DNA from: Lachnospiraceae bacterium
GTDB taxonomy: Bacteria; Bacillota; Clostridia; Lachnospirales; Lachnospiraceae
Length of the DNA: 32,181 nucleotides
Assembly (NCBI GenBank): GCA_030536455.1
Contig: JAUNPZ010000019.1
Coordinates: 4,130 to 36,310, forward strand
Direction: 5' to 3'
Below, one piece after another: positions 6,068-14,951 of this stretch (the stretch's first letter is position 1; each line of letters opens with the position of its first letter). Position numbers and translations under genes: made by a program. The notes below the pieces were generated by a model that worked only from the letters and a program-made list of their open reading frames with translations, was not told the DNA's origin and searched no databases.

Positions 6068-8230
6068 GTGAAAGAATGCACAAGAGGAAGAGTAACAATC
6101 CCGACCGATGTGGACGTGGTTCCGGAGACTCTGGAGCTGGTGGAGCGCTGGGGAGCCGATGCGATTCGTGACTGTGACGGAACGGATTATCCGGCGGAGT
6201 TAAGAGAGGTGGATGCCAAGGTATATTCCACCTACTACACCACCAGAAAGGATAATGCATGGGCTAAGGCAAATCCGGATGAGATTCAGCAGATGTATAT
6301 TATGACCTCCTTCCACACCGCCGTGGAGGATTCCCTTTCCATCCACCTGATGGACCATCTGTACCCGGATATGCTGAAGGTAAATGACCATGACGATATC
6401 ACCCGCTGGTGGGAGGTAATCGACCGCACGACCGGCGAAGTGGTTCCGGTATCCAAGTGGAGCTATGACAGTGAAACCGGAGATGTGACCATCCATGATG
6501 CAGAGGCATTCCACGATTATACCGTAAGCTTTCTGGCTTATATCATGTGGGACCCGGTGCACATGTACAATGCGGTAACCAACGGCTGGACCAATTTTGA
6601 AAAACAGATTACCTTCGATGTGCGTCAGCCAAAGACTCACAAGTATTCCATGGAGCGTCTTCGCAAGTACATCCAGGACAATCCGCATATCGACGTTATC
6701 CGCTACACCACCTTTTTCCATCAGTTTACCCTGATTTTTGATGAGCTGGCAAGAGAGAAGTATGTAGACTGGTACGGCTATTCCGCATCGGTGAGCCCAT
6801 ATATCTTAGAGCAGTTCGAGAAGGAAGCAGGCTACAAGTTCCGCCCGGAATTTATCATCGACCAGGGCTACATGAACAATACCTACCGGATTCCGTCTAA
6901 GGAGTTCCGTGATTTCCAGGCGTTCCAGCGCCGTGAGGTTGCCAAGCTTGCAAAAGAGATGGTTGACATTACCCATGAGTGCGGCAAGGAAGCGATGATG
7001 TTCTTAGGAGACCACTGGATTGGCATGGAGCCATTTATGGACGAGTTTAAGAGCATCGGCCTGGATGCGGTAGTCGGCAGCGTGGGCAACGGAAGCACCC
7101 TTCGCTTGATCAGCGACATCGAAGGCGTGAAGTACACCGAAGGAAGATTCCTTCCATATTTCTTCCCGGATACCTTCCACGAGGGCGGAGACCCGGTTCG
7201 TGAGGCAAAGGTGAACTGGGTGACGGCGCGCCGTGCCATCCTGCGCAAGCCAATCGACCGCATCGGATACGGCGGCTACTTAAAGCTGGCGATGCAGTTC
7301 CCGGATTTCATCGATTATGTGGAAAGCGTATGTAAGGAATTCCGTACTCTGTATGAGAATATCAAGGGAACCACGCCGTACTGCATCAAGAAGGTTGCCG
7401 TATTAAACAGCTGGGGCAAGATGCGCGCATGGGGCAATCACATGGTACATCATGCGCTCTATTATAAGCAGAACTACTCCTATGCAGGCGTAATCGAGGC
7501 ACTGAGCGGCGCGCCGTTTGATGTAAAATTCATCAGCTTTGACGATATCCGCAATACTCCGGAGATTCTGGAGGACATTGATGTAATCCTTAATGTGGGC
7601 GATGCGGACACCGCATACACCGGCGGCGATAACTGGACGGATGAAAGAATCGTGACTGCAGTGAAGCGCTTCATCTATCAGGGCGGCGGCTTTATCGGAA
7701 TCGGTGAGCCGGCGGCACATCAGTATGAGGGACGTTTCTTCCAGCTTGCAGGTGTAATGGGCGTGGAGAAGGAGACCGGCTTTACCCTGAACACCGACAA
7801 GTACAACTGGGAGGAGCATGACCACTTCATCAAGGAGGACTGCACCGGTGACATCGACTTCGGCGAGGGCAAGAAGAGCATCTATGCGCTGCCGGATACC
7901 CAGATCCTGGTTCAGAAGGATAAGGAAGTTCAGATGGCAGTCAATGACTTCGGCAAGGGCCGCAGCGTTTATATCAGCGGTCTTCCATACAGCTTTGAGA
8001 ACAGCCGTGTTCTGTACCGCGCTATCATCTGGTCTTCCCACGATGAGGAAAACCTGCACCGCTGGTTCAGCACCAACTACAATGTAGATGTACACGCTTA
8101 TGTAAAGAACGGCAAGTACTGCGTGGTAAACAATACCTACGAGCCGCAGAGCACCGTGGTTTACAAGGGCGACGGAAGCAGCTTTGCAGTGAATCTGGAT
8201 GCAAATGAGATTATCTGGTACGAGATTTAA
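6068..8230 (+). CDS. GH112 beta-galactoside phosphorylase (1,3-beta-galactosyl-N-acetylhexosamine or D-galactosyl-1,4-L-rhamnose phosphorylase)
   Basis: This 720-residue cytoplasmic enzyme splits a beta-galactoside with phosphate to give galactose 1-phosphate. It matches the GH112 family along its length. Using Bifidobacterium numbering from memory, the catalytic Asp313 corresponds to Asp315 in FLGDHWIG, Asn166 to Asn168 in HMYNAVTNGW, and Arg32 to Arg34 in AIRDCDGTDYP. The family contains phosphorylases for lacto-N-biose/galacto-N-biose (mucin and milk sugars) and for galactosyl-rhamnose (pectin); I cannot separate these by eye. Fucosidases nearby favour host glycans, while GH105 favours rhamnogalacturonan. 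The start is a GTG with GTGAGGA eight bases upstream. It heads an apparent operon with an MFS transporter, a PHP protein and an AraC regulator. Confidence 0.9.
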   Translation: MKECTRGRVTIPTDVDVVPETLELVERWGADAIRDCDGTDYPAELREVDAKVYSTYYTTRKDNAWAKANPDEIQQMYIMTSFHTAVEDSLSIHLMDHLYPDMLKVNDHDDITRWWEVIDRTTGEVVPVSKWSYDSETGDVTIHDAEAFHDYTVSFLAYIMWDPVHMYNAVTNGWTNFEKQITFDVRQPKTHKYSMERLRKYIQDNPHIDVIRYTTFFHQFTLIFDELAREKYVDWYGYSASVSPYILEQFEKEAGYKFRPEFIIDQGYMNNTYRIPSKEFRDFQAFQRREVAKLAKEMVDITHECGKEAMMFLGDHWIGMEPFMDEFKSIGLDAVVGSVGNGSTLRLISDIEGVKYTEGRFLPYFFPDTFHEGGDPVREAKVNWVTARRAILRKPIDRIGYGGYLKLAMQFPDFIDYVESVCKEFRTLYENIKGTTPYCIKKVAVLNSWGKMRAWGNHMVHHALYYKQNYSYAGVIEALSGAPFDVKFISFDDIRNTPEILEDIDVILNVGDADTAYTGGDNWTDERIVTAVKRFIYQGGGFIGIGEPAAHQYEGRFFQLAGVMGVEKETGFTLNTDKYNWEEHDHFIKEDCTGDIDFGEGKKSIYALPDTQILVQKDKEVQMAVNDFGKGRSVYISGLPYSFENSRVLYRAIIWSSHDEENLHRWFSTNYNVDVHAYVKNGKYCVVNNTYEPQSTVVYKGDGSSFAVNLDANEIIWYEI

Positions 8231-8307
8231 GAAGTTTTGCAGGATATAAAAGGAAAGGATAACTGTGACGGTTCGGAACCGTTACGGGAAAGGGATTGAT
8301 TTCTGCC

Positions 8308-9606
8308 ATGAACGTTCGTTTTTATAAAATCACAGATAAAAAGATGATACGTCTTCTGTTTTCATTGTGCTGGATTGTATATTTTTCCACTTATATCGGA
8401 AGACTGAATTATTCCGCCAGCTTAGCGGAGATTATCCGCTCGGAGGGCTTTTCGAAGGGACAGGCAGGAATCATCGGAACCGCATTCTTCTTCGCCTACG
8501 GAGCCGGCCAGTTTGTAAGCGGCTTCTTAGGCGACCGCCTTGCGCCGAAGCGGATGGTATTTACCGGAATGACCATGGCGGGAATCTGCAACCTTCTCAT
8601 GGTTTTCTGTAAAACCCCGATGCTTATGGCGGCGGTGTGGTGCGTCAATGGTCTGTTCCAGGCCTTCATCTGGTCCCCTATGATTCGGCTGATGTACGAA
8701 TTTTATACCGAAGAGCAGCGGATGAAATCCTGCGTCTCCTTAAACAGCTCTGTTCCCATCGGAACCATGGCGGCCTACGGTGTCACGGCGCTGGTAATCT
8801 GGCTGTCCGGCTGGCGGACCATCTTCCTGCTGGCCGGCGTGCTTCTTTTGCTGGTGGCGTTTATCTGGCTGAATGGAATGAACCGGGTGGAGCGGTTTGC
8901 CGTGGCCCATGGCGAGGAAATTGAGGGGAAGCCATTGGGAGATGGAAAGCAGCCGTCAAATGGCGGGACGGCAAACCGGCAGATTACCGTGAACTGGAAG
9001 AGCCTGCTGATTGATTCCGGTTTCTTCCTGCTGATGATTGCCCTGTTCGTTCAGGGCGCTTTAAAGGACGGCGTGACCACCTGGGTTCCGGATTATATCA
9101 GCGAAACCTACGGCTTAAGCGCCATCCTGGCCATCACCAGCACCATGATCATCCCGGTATTTAATCTGGTTGGAGTCTATCTGGCCTCCTATGCCAACAT
9201 GCACTGGTTCCGCAATGAGATTCGGACTGCGGGCGCATTTTTCGTGCTCAGCGCTGCCGCAATCCTGATTCTCCGTATCTTTTCCGGTCAGAGCATGGCG
9301 CTGTCATTTCTGATGCTGGCCGTGGCGACTACGGCGATGATGGCGGTGAATACCATGCTGATTGCGGTCCTTCCATCCTACTTCGGTGTTGCCGGAAAGG
9401 CTTCCTCCGTATCCGGACTTTTAAATTCCTCCGTATATGCGGGAGGTGCGCTGTCCACCTACGGAATTGGCGCCTTATCTGCCACGGTTGGATGGAACAT
9501 GACCATCTTTATCTGGTTTTTGATGGCGGCGGCTGCCGCCGGACTCTGCTTCCTTGTGGTCCGCAGGTGGATGATTTATCGGAAAGAAGTACTCCAGGTG
9601 TTTTAA
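8308..9606 (+). CDS. MFS transporter, organophosphate:phosphate antiporter-like
   Basis: A membrane protein of 432 residues with about twelve hydrophobic segments and a central loop after helix six (about residues 190-230). The N-terminal half, YIGRLNYSASLAEII, then FAYGAGQFVSGFLGDRLAPKRMV with the motif-A-like loop, resembles the GlpT/UhpT and related sugar-acid carriers. Substrate is unknown; a glycan-derived disaccharide for the GH112 enzyme, or a phosphorylated or acidic sugar, would fit. I prefer the ATG at 8308; a TTG at 8296 in the same frame sits closer to GGGAAAGGG and is possible. A small inverted repeat ACGGTT-CGG-AACCGT (8268-8282) lies just upstream and could affect translation. 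It follows GH112 after about 77 bases with no terminator seen. Confidence 0.82.
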   Translation: MNVRFYKITDKKMIRLLFSLCWIVYFSTYIGRLNYSASLAEIIRSEGFSKGQAGIIGTAFFFAYGAGQFVSGFLGDRLAPKRMVFTGMTMAGICNLLMVFCKTPMLMAAVWCVNGLFQAFIWSPMIRLMYEFYTEEQRMKSCVSLNSSVPIGTMAAYGVTALVIWLSGWRTIFLLAGVLLLLVAFIWLNGMNRVERFAVAHGEEIEGKPLGDGKQPSNGGTANRQITVNWKSLLIDSGFFLLMIALFVQGALKDGVTTWVPDYISETYGLSAILAITSTMIIPVFNLVGVYLASYANMHWFRNEIRTAGAFFVLSAAAILILRIFSGQSMALSFLMLAVATTAMMAVNTMLIAVLPSYFGVAGKASSVSGLLNSSVYAGGALSTYGIGALSATVGWNMTIFIWFLMAAAAAGLCFLVVRRWMIYRKEVLQVF

Positions 9607-9657
9607 ATTGTTTTTCGCTTGAAACAAGGAATATCGTAGAAACAGGAGGATTGTATC

Positions 9658-10665
9658 ATGTCTGACAAGATTTATCTTCTGCCGGAATCCGGCAGATTTT
9701 ACAAGGCCAATCTCCATTGCCACACCGTCCATTCAGATGGACGGCTCACGCCGGAGGAGGTTAAAAAAGCATATATGGAAAATGGCTATTCCGTAGTTGC
9801 CTATACCGACCATCGGAATTACCAGTATCACAAGGAACTGACCGATGAAAGCTTCGTGGCCCTGGCCGCCTACGAGGTGGATATGAATGAGTTTTACAAG
9901 GAACCCGGCGATTTCTCCAGGGTGAAAACCTATCATATCAATCTGTACGATTCCAGACCGGAGGAGTTTCAGGAGGAAAAGAAGGGGCAGATGCTGCCGG
10001 AGCGCCGTTACGGTGACTGCCATTACCTGAATGGCTTTATCGACAAGATGAAGAGCTACGGTTTCTTTGCCTGCTACAATCATCCTTACTGGTCCCTTCA
10101 GAATTATGACGATTACAAGAATCTGAGGGGCTTCTGGGGCATGGAGATTTACAATCACGGCTGTGAGCATGACGGGCTTTACGGCTACAATCCCCAGAGC
10201 TATGACGAGATGCTTCGTTTGGGAAACCGGCTGTTCTGCGTGTCCACCGACGACAACCATAACAGCTATCCCTTCGGCCATCCTCTGTGTGATTCCTTCG
10301 GCGGCTTTACCATGATCAAGGCGGAGGAGCTGACCTACGGGGCCATTGTGGATGCATTATTAAGCGGTAATTTCTACAGCTCGATGGGACCGGAAATCCG
10401 GGAGCTGTATGTGGAGGACGGAGTTCTCCATGTAAAAACCAGTCCGGTGGAAAAGATTTATGTGCTGATGGAGGGCCGGAACTGCTATAAGGAAGTGGCG
10501 GCTCCCGGAGAGACCATCACAGAAGCAGCATTTGAGCTGACCGGACAGGAAACCTACATCCGCGTCACCTGCCAGGACGGCCGGGGACGCCACGCCGATA
10601 CCAATGCCTATGCGTTAAATGGGAAGGAGCCGGTGCTTCGGACCTATGACATGCAGGTCTGGTAA
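9658..10665 (+). CDS. PHP-domain metal-dependent phosphoesterase
   Basis: A 335-residue protein with the polymerase-and-histidinol-phosphatase metal centre: HCHTVHSDG (His20, His22, His25, Asp27), YTDH (Asp51, His52), YEVD (Glu73), CYNHPYW (His142) and STDDNH (Asp198, Asp199, His201), in family order. Such enzymes hydrolyse phosphoesters using two or three metal ions in the cytoplasm. A further ~100 residues after the PHP domain look like a beta-rich accessory domain (about 240-335). The ATG has AGGAGG eight bases upstream. It lies between the MFS carrier and the AraC regulator, so it may dephosphorylate a compound taken up by that carrier. This is inference; PHP substrates cannot be predicted from sequence alone. 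Confidence 0.85.
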   Translation: MSDKIYLLPESGRFYKANLHCHTVHSDGRLTPEEVKKAYMENGYSVVAYTDHRNYQYHKELTDESFVALAAYEVDMNEFYKEPGDFSRVKTYHINLYDSRPEEFQEEKKGQMLPERRYGDCHYLNGFIDKMKSYGFFACYNHPYWSLQNYDDYKNLRGFWGMEIYNHGCEHDGLYGYNPQSYDEMLRLGNRLFCVSTDDNHNSYPFGHPLCDSFGGFTMIKAEELTYGAIVDALLSGNFYSSMGPEIRELYVEDGVLHVKTSPVEKIYVLMEGRNCYKEVAAPGETITEAAFELTGQETYIRVTCQDGRGRHADTNAYALNGKEPVLRTYDMQVW

Positions 10666-10692
10666 AACATACAGAAACAGGGGGATTTTGTT

Positions 10693-11517
10693 ATGAGCAA
10701 TACCCGTTACTCGGTTCGACAGCCGTCAGCGCCTTATCCGGAGGCCCATCTTCTGTATGTATCGGTGTCCCGGTACGGCGTTGACTGGAAAAGCATTCCC
10801 CATACCCATTATTTTACCGAGCTGCTCCTGGTGACAAAGGGGAGCGGCTCTTTTCGGGCCGGGGAAAAGAGCTATCCTTTGGAGGCCGGCCGTCTGGTCA
10901 TCATCCCGCCCTATGTGGAGCACACCGAGTGCTCTTCCGAGGAGAATCCGCTGGAATATTTCGTGCTGGGAATCGAAGGCGTATCCTTTCTCCAGTCGGA
11001 GGAACAGCCCAGCATCATGACTTATGATGTAAGGAAGGATTCCGGCATCACGGAGCTGTTCCAGCAGATTCATCAGGAGATTCGCTCCAATCTGTACGGC
11101 TCCGAGGCAATCTGCCAGCATCTTCTGGAGGTGCTGATTCTGAAGCTGATCCGGTTCTGGCGTCTGGTTCCGGTTGCAAACGAATCCCTGAATCTGATGA
11201 AGGAGTGTTTTCAGATTAAGGAATATCTGGATACCAATTATGCGGAGCACATTACCCTGGATACCCTGACCAGACTGACCCATATCAATAAGTATTATAT
11301 GGTGCACGCATTTACAAAATGTATGGGCATCTCGCCCATCCAGTACTTAAATAAACGCCGCCTGGAGATTGCCTGTCATCTGCTGGAGACGTCCGACCAC
11401 TCGATTGTGGACATCGCCTCCCTTACCGGCTTCTCATCCCAGTCCTATTTTTCACAGGCCTTCCGGAAGGCTTACGGAACCTCGCCGGTGGGGTATCGGC
11501 AGAGGGGGAAGGAGTAG
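10693..11517 (+). CDS. AraC-family regulator with cupin sensor
   Basis: A 274-residue soluble transcription regulator. The N-terminal ~150 residues form a cupin-like sugar-sensing barrel (IPHTHYFTELLLVTKGSGSF...YPLEAGRLVIIPPYVEHTE). The C-terminal ~100 residues hold the two AraC helix-turn-helix motifs (ITLDTLTRLTHINKYYMVHAFTKCMGISPIQYLNKRRLE; then SIVDIASLTGFSSQSYFSQAFRKAYGTSPVGYRQ). The ATG has GGGGG nine to ten bases upstream. It is the last gene of the GH112-MFS-PHP run and probably controls it, perhaps with the fucosidase promoter. Only one base separates its stop codon from the stop of the convergent CocE-type gene, and no terminator is visible there. Confidence 0.9.
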   Translation: MSNTRYSVRQPSAPYPEAHLLYVSVSRYGVDWKSIPHTHYFTELLLVTKGSGSFRAGEKSYPLEAGRLVIIPPYVEHTECSSEENPLEYFVLGIEGVSFLQSEEQPSIMTYDVRKDSGITELFQQIHQEIRSNLYGSEAICQHLLEVLILKLIRFWRLVPVANESLNLMKECFQIKEYLDTNYAEHITLDTLTRLTHINKYYMVHAFTKCMGISPIQYLNKRRLEIACHLLETSDHSIVDIASLTGFSSQSYFSQAFRKAYGTSPVGYRQRGKE

Positions 11518-11518
11518 C

Positions 11519-13726
11519 TTATCGGCGGCATTCTTCTTTCATTACATGAAAGCAGGAAGGGTATTCTTTGCTTCGATATACCGTTACGGCCGCAGACTGT
11601 GTCGTTTCACTGTCAAAGCCAACTCTGGTGTTGCTGTTGGGGAAGATGAAATTCTTCGCGCTGGATGTAACGGTGAATCGCATCTTGTGGCCGGGCAGGA
11701 AGGCATGGGAGAGCTTGGTTGTGCGGATGGAAATTTTGTAAACCCTGTCCTTTTCCAGATATTCCGGATGCTCGAAGCCATTCCGGTACTTGGCTCCGAT
11801 GACACCGTCTGCCAGCTTGAAAGAGCGCCCGGATTCATCCACATCGGTAATCCGCACCATAAAATCGGTGTCCGGACAGTCGCAGGAGATATATAATTCA
11901 GCCAGGATGTCACCGGTGACCGTAAAGGAATCCGTTACAGCCGGAGTCTCATAGGAAAGAATGTCCGGACGCTTTTCCTCTTCCGTGTAATCCTCCGGAA
12001 CCTCCAGTTCATTTTCTGACAGATCAATGATATGGGTGGAAGGGTTTTCCGGACAGTAGATATAGGTATCGGCTCCGGTGTTTTTTGGAGAACATGTACT
12101 CAGACGGCCTTTGCCGCAGACCTTGCCGCTGCCGGCCGCCTGACAGGTTTTCTTTTTGCCGGGGACGCTTTCGGTTTCAATCTGGCTGTCCTCGTCTCCG
12201 TCCAGATAAAGGGTCGTTCTCTTCGCATGTTCCACCGGCCAGCTTCCGGCCGTCTTCCATCTGCTTTCTCCGAGGGTATAATATTCCACCGCCGGAGTCT
12301 GCTCGATGCCGTTCTCCACACCCTTCAGGAAATGCTCCAGCCACATCATGCACAGGATATCCATATCGTACCGCAGGGCGTCTGCGCCTACATGAAAACC
12401 GTGTAAATCATAGTCTGCATTCCCACTGTGCTTCCATGGTCCGAGAACGGCTTTCCAGGTTCCCTTCGGCCATGATTTCACCAGCTCTAACGCTTCTGTG
12501 GTTCCCATGCCGTTATCATCGAACCATCCGGAAAGAATCAGTGCCGGAACCGGATTTCCCTGATACCGATCTTTCCAGTTGGAACGCTTCCAGAATGCAT
12601 CCATATCTTTATGCTCCAGCCACTTGGAAAGGAAGGAAACTTCATGGCCCAGCGCTTTTTCCGGAATCGTCTTTAACGGGCGGATATCCAGAATCTCATC
12701 CCAATTGTCCTGTATCATCAAATCCGGCCGCATTCGTTTTTCAGACATGGCAAAAGCCCAGGTAAGCATGCCGGAGTTAAAGCATCCTCCCCTTCTGGGA
12801 ATGTCGATAAATGCGCTTCCGGCGCAGACGCTGCTGAGCATGGCCTTCAGATGAGGATTTCCGCTGGCGGCGGCGCACCACTGAACATAGCCCAGATAAG
12901 AGCCGCCGGTCATGCTGACCTGGCCGTCGCTCCAGTCCTGGGCGGCAATCCAGTTCAGGGTGTCATCGCCGTCTTCCACTTCATAATATTCCGGCAGCCA
13001 CTCACCGGTGCTGTCCTCGCGGCCTCTGGTATCCTGGATGACAACGGCATATCCGCGCTGGACGAAGCGGTAATAGGCTTCCACGCCTCTTCCTTTGCCG
13101 TAAGGGGTCCGAACCAGCACGGCAGGGAAGCTCCTGACCGTGTCGGTTCCCGGCAGCCACACATCTGTGGCAAGCTGTTCTTGGTCTCTGGTCGGAACCA
13201 GGAAGGTTCCGTGAAAGCTTACCGGAAAGACCGGCCCGGGCTGGAAGTCTTCTTCCTCTGATTTCTGCTCCGGATAAACCGTCTGCCACTGGCGGAGTAC
13301 GGTTTGGGATTCACAGCCCTTCTTTACCAGAACGGCGGCATAATCACGGCCAGGCATCAATACGGCATAGATTTGACCATTTTCATAAAACAGGTCTTTC
13401 GGAAATTTCCTATTCCGCTGAAAATAGGATTCTCTGCGCCGGCGGGTATAGCTGTCACCGTCATCTGTGGCAAAGCTCATCGGCTCTTGGCTCATAAGCG
13501 TTTCATATTCCGCGTGTTTTTGGAAAAACTCCAGAACGCTTCGGCTGCATAAGCTCCGGAAGAATTGATCCGTCTCTGGGGTAAACGGAAGAAATTCCGA
13601 CCATTCTCCGGTTCTGGCATCCAGATGCTTTACCAGAAGTGTCGGTTCAGCGTTTTGTCCGGCTGGCTTCTCTTCCTGAATCTTCCCGTATAAAATGCCG
13701 GAAAGATAAAAATTCCATTGTGTCAT
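11519..13726 (-). CDS. CocE/NonD-family hydrolase (X-Pro dipeptidyl-peptidase-like)
   Basis: A 735-residue alpha/beta hydrolase of the peptidase S15/CocE type. Ser276 in TGGSYLGYVQW is the likely nucleophile, Asp403 or Asp404 in SGWFDDNG and His433 in GPWKHSGN complete the triad, and the C-terminal ~200 residues are the jelly-roll domain of the family. It also has a ~160-residue N-terminal region (before FHGTFLVPTRDQEQLATDVWLP) that ordinary ~600-residue members lack. Members cleave esters, amides or X-Pro dipeptides. The ATG at 13726 follows GGAGGAAAGG; the longer frame begins at a TTG inside this ribosome site and is rejected. No signal peptide. It is last in an operon with a DUF819 membrane protein and a dipeptide-epimerase-like enzyme, favouring a peptide or amide substrate (inference). 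Confidence 0.87.
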   Translation of the reverse strand: MTQWNFYLSGILYGKIQEEKPAGQNAEPTLLVKHLDARTGEWSEFLPFTPETDQFFRSLCSRSVLEFFQKHAEYETLMSQEPMSFATDDGDSYTRRRRESYFQRNRKFPKDLFYENGQIYAVLMPGRDYAAVLVKKGCESQTVLRQWQTVYPEQKSEEEDFQPGPVFPVSFHGTFLVPTRDQEQLATDVWLPGTDTVRSFPAVLVRTPYGKGRGVEAYYRFVQRGYAVVIQDTRGREDSTGEWLPEYYEVEDGDDTLNWIAAQDWSDGQVSMTGGSYLGYVQWCAAASGNPHLKAMLSSVCAGSAFIDIPRRGGCFNSGMLTWAFAMSEKRMRPDLMIQDNWDEILDIRPLKTIPEKALGHEVSFLSKWLEHKDMDAFWKRSNWKDRYQGNPVPALILSGWFDDNGMGTTEALELVKSWPKGTWKAVLGPWKHSGNADYDLHGFHVGADALRYDMDILCMMWLEHFLKGVENGIEQTPAVEYYTLGESRWKTAGSWPVEHAKRTTLYLDGDEDSQIETESVPGKKKTCQAAGSGKVCGKGRLSTCSPKNTGADTYIYCPENPSTHIIDLSENELEVPEDYTEEEKRPDILSYETPAVTDSFTVTGDILAELYISCDCPDTDFMVRITDVDESGRSFKLADGVIGAKYRNGFEHPEYLEKDRVYKISIRTTKLSHAFLPGHKMRFTVTSSAKNFIFPNSNTRVGFDSETTQSAAVTVYRSKEYPSCFHVMKEECRR

Positions 13727-13755
13727 GATTTTCCTTTCCTCCAATCATTCAAAGG

Positions 13756-14919
13756 CTATGCGCCAATTATCATGCGGACAAGATAGGCAACCGCAATTCC
13801 GAAATAATTTCCGCAGATGCCTCCGATGATTCCCATCAGCAGTCCCACACTGACCAGACTGTTCCATTTTGCTCCGGAAGCAACCAGTGCGGCTGTGGTT
13901 CCGTCGGCAATTGCGCCTACGATTCCAAGTAAAACATATTCATAGCGGATTTTCAACATTCTGGTGATGAAAAGATGCAGAAGCATACTGCCGGTTACAA
14001 CGCAGAAGCAGAATACGGTGATCGTAAATGCGGAGGTCAGGAATCCGCGGATATCTACGGAAAAGCCGACGATACACAGGAACATCATTCCGAAAAGCAG
14101 TCCCAGGTTCATGGCGCCCTTCAGCCGCCTTACGGCCGGAATCTGCGCCAGAATGATAGATATTGTGGAAATCAAAAGGATTCTTCCTGCACTTGCAAAA
14201 TCAGGTCCCAATAATCCGGAGATTGTGGTGGAAACGGCCACTACAGAGGTGGAAATCGCCAGAAGGATTGCAATGTCGGTGATGCTCCAATTCTCGGATT
14301 TCAGAAATTCCGACTGACTGCCATTGCCCTGAAGTTCTGCATCGGTAAAGGAGTAGGGCCATAATTTTTGAAATTTTCTGGACTTCTTCATGATGGCGGG
14401 AGCAGCAAACATAAGGACCAGAGTCGGCATGCCGATGACATAATCGGCTGCGTTCGCGGCTGCAATGGTATCGGCGGAAGCATTCAGTCCGGTTGCGATT
14501 GCAGTCAGATTGCCGCTTCCTCCGGTGTAGGTTCCGACGAACATGCCGGCTACCTTCCAGCCCTCATTCAGATGGCTTCCGAACAGGGCGCCGAAGAAAA
14601 GCGCAACGATACTGACGGAAAAAACAGCGGAGACAATGGACATTAACGGCTGTCTGGACATTTTTAAAAACTGCTTTAAATCAATGTTCAGCATATATAG
14701 GGAGACTGAAATCGGGATGCAGTAGGTGGAGATGGTGCCGTAAAGCTCGCAGCCCGGGGTAACAATCTTCAGGTTTACCAGAATGATGCCGGAGATGATG
14801 ATGAAAAGAGCCGGTCCGATTAACTTAAATACCTTGAATTTCTGTACCCAGAAGGCAAGAGCAATTAGACAGAGAATTACGGCAAGCATGCTTTGAGATG
14901 TTTCAAATAATGGGAACAT
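13756..14919 (-). CDS. DUF819 (YjcL-like) integral membrane protein, putative transporter
   Basis: A 387-residue protein with about ten to eleven membrane segments. The glycine-rich GTYTGGSGNLTAIATGL stretch and the following ADYVIGMP segment are typical of the DUF819/YjcL family, and the C-terminal IVGAIADGTTAALVASGAKWNSL segment is likewise conserved. The family is uncharacterised; its fold and glycine-rich half-helices suggest a secondary transporter. An AAGGAGG ribosome site precedes the ATG. It lies between the epimerase (32-base gap) and the CocE-type hydrolase (29-base gap) on the same strand, so I infer that it carries the substrate or product of these two enzymes. Confidence 0.85.
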   Translation of the reverse strand: MFPLFETSQSMLAVILCLIALAFWVQKFKVFKLIGPALFIIISGIILVNLKIVTPGCELYGTISTYCIPISVSLYMLNIDLKQFLKMSRQPLMSIVSAVFSVSIVALFFGALFGSHLNEGWKVAGMFVGTYTGGSGNLTAIATGLNASADTIAAANAADYVIGMPTLVLMFAAPAIMKKSRKFQKLWPYSFTDAELQGNGSQSEFLKSENWSITDIAILLAISTSVVAVSTTISGLLGPDFASAGRILLISTISIILAQIPAVRRLKGAMNLGLLFGMMFLCIVGFSVDIRGFLTSAFTITVFCFCVVTGSMLLHLFITRMLKIRYEYVLLGIVGAIADGTTAALVASGAKWNSLVSVGLLMGIIGGICGNYFGIAVAYLVRMIIGA

Positions 14920-14951
14920 AGGGAGTCCTCCTTCGTGTAAAATAATCAGAT

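Noticed and set aside
7403-8095. A 230-codon minus-strand frame within the GH112 gene
   Set aside because: Shadow of the phosphorylase; no start signals or domain.
9608-9627. TTGTTT-N8-AAACAA inverted repeat between the MFS and PHP genes, considered as a catabolite-repression (cre) site or terminator
   Set aside because: It does not match the cre consensus centre and is too weak and short for a terminator.
12085-12765. A 226-codon plus-strand frame opposite the CocE-type gene
   Set aside because: Rich in Arg, Ser and Pro, typical of antisense reading of a GC-balanced gene.
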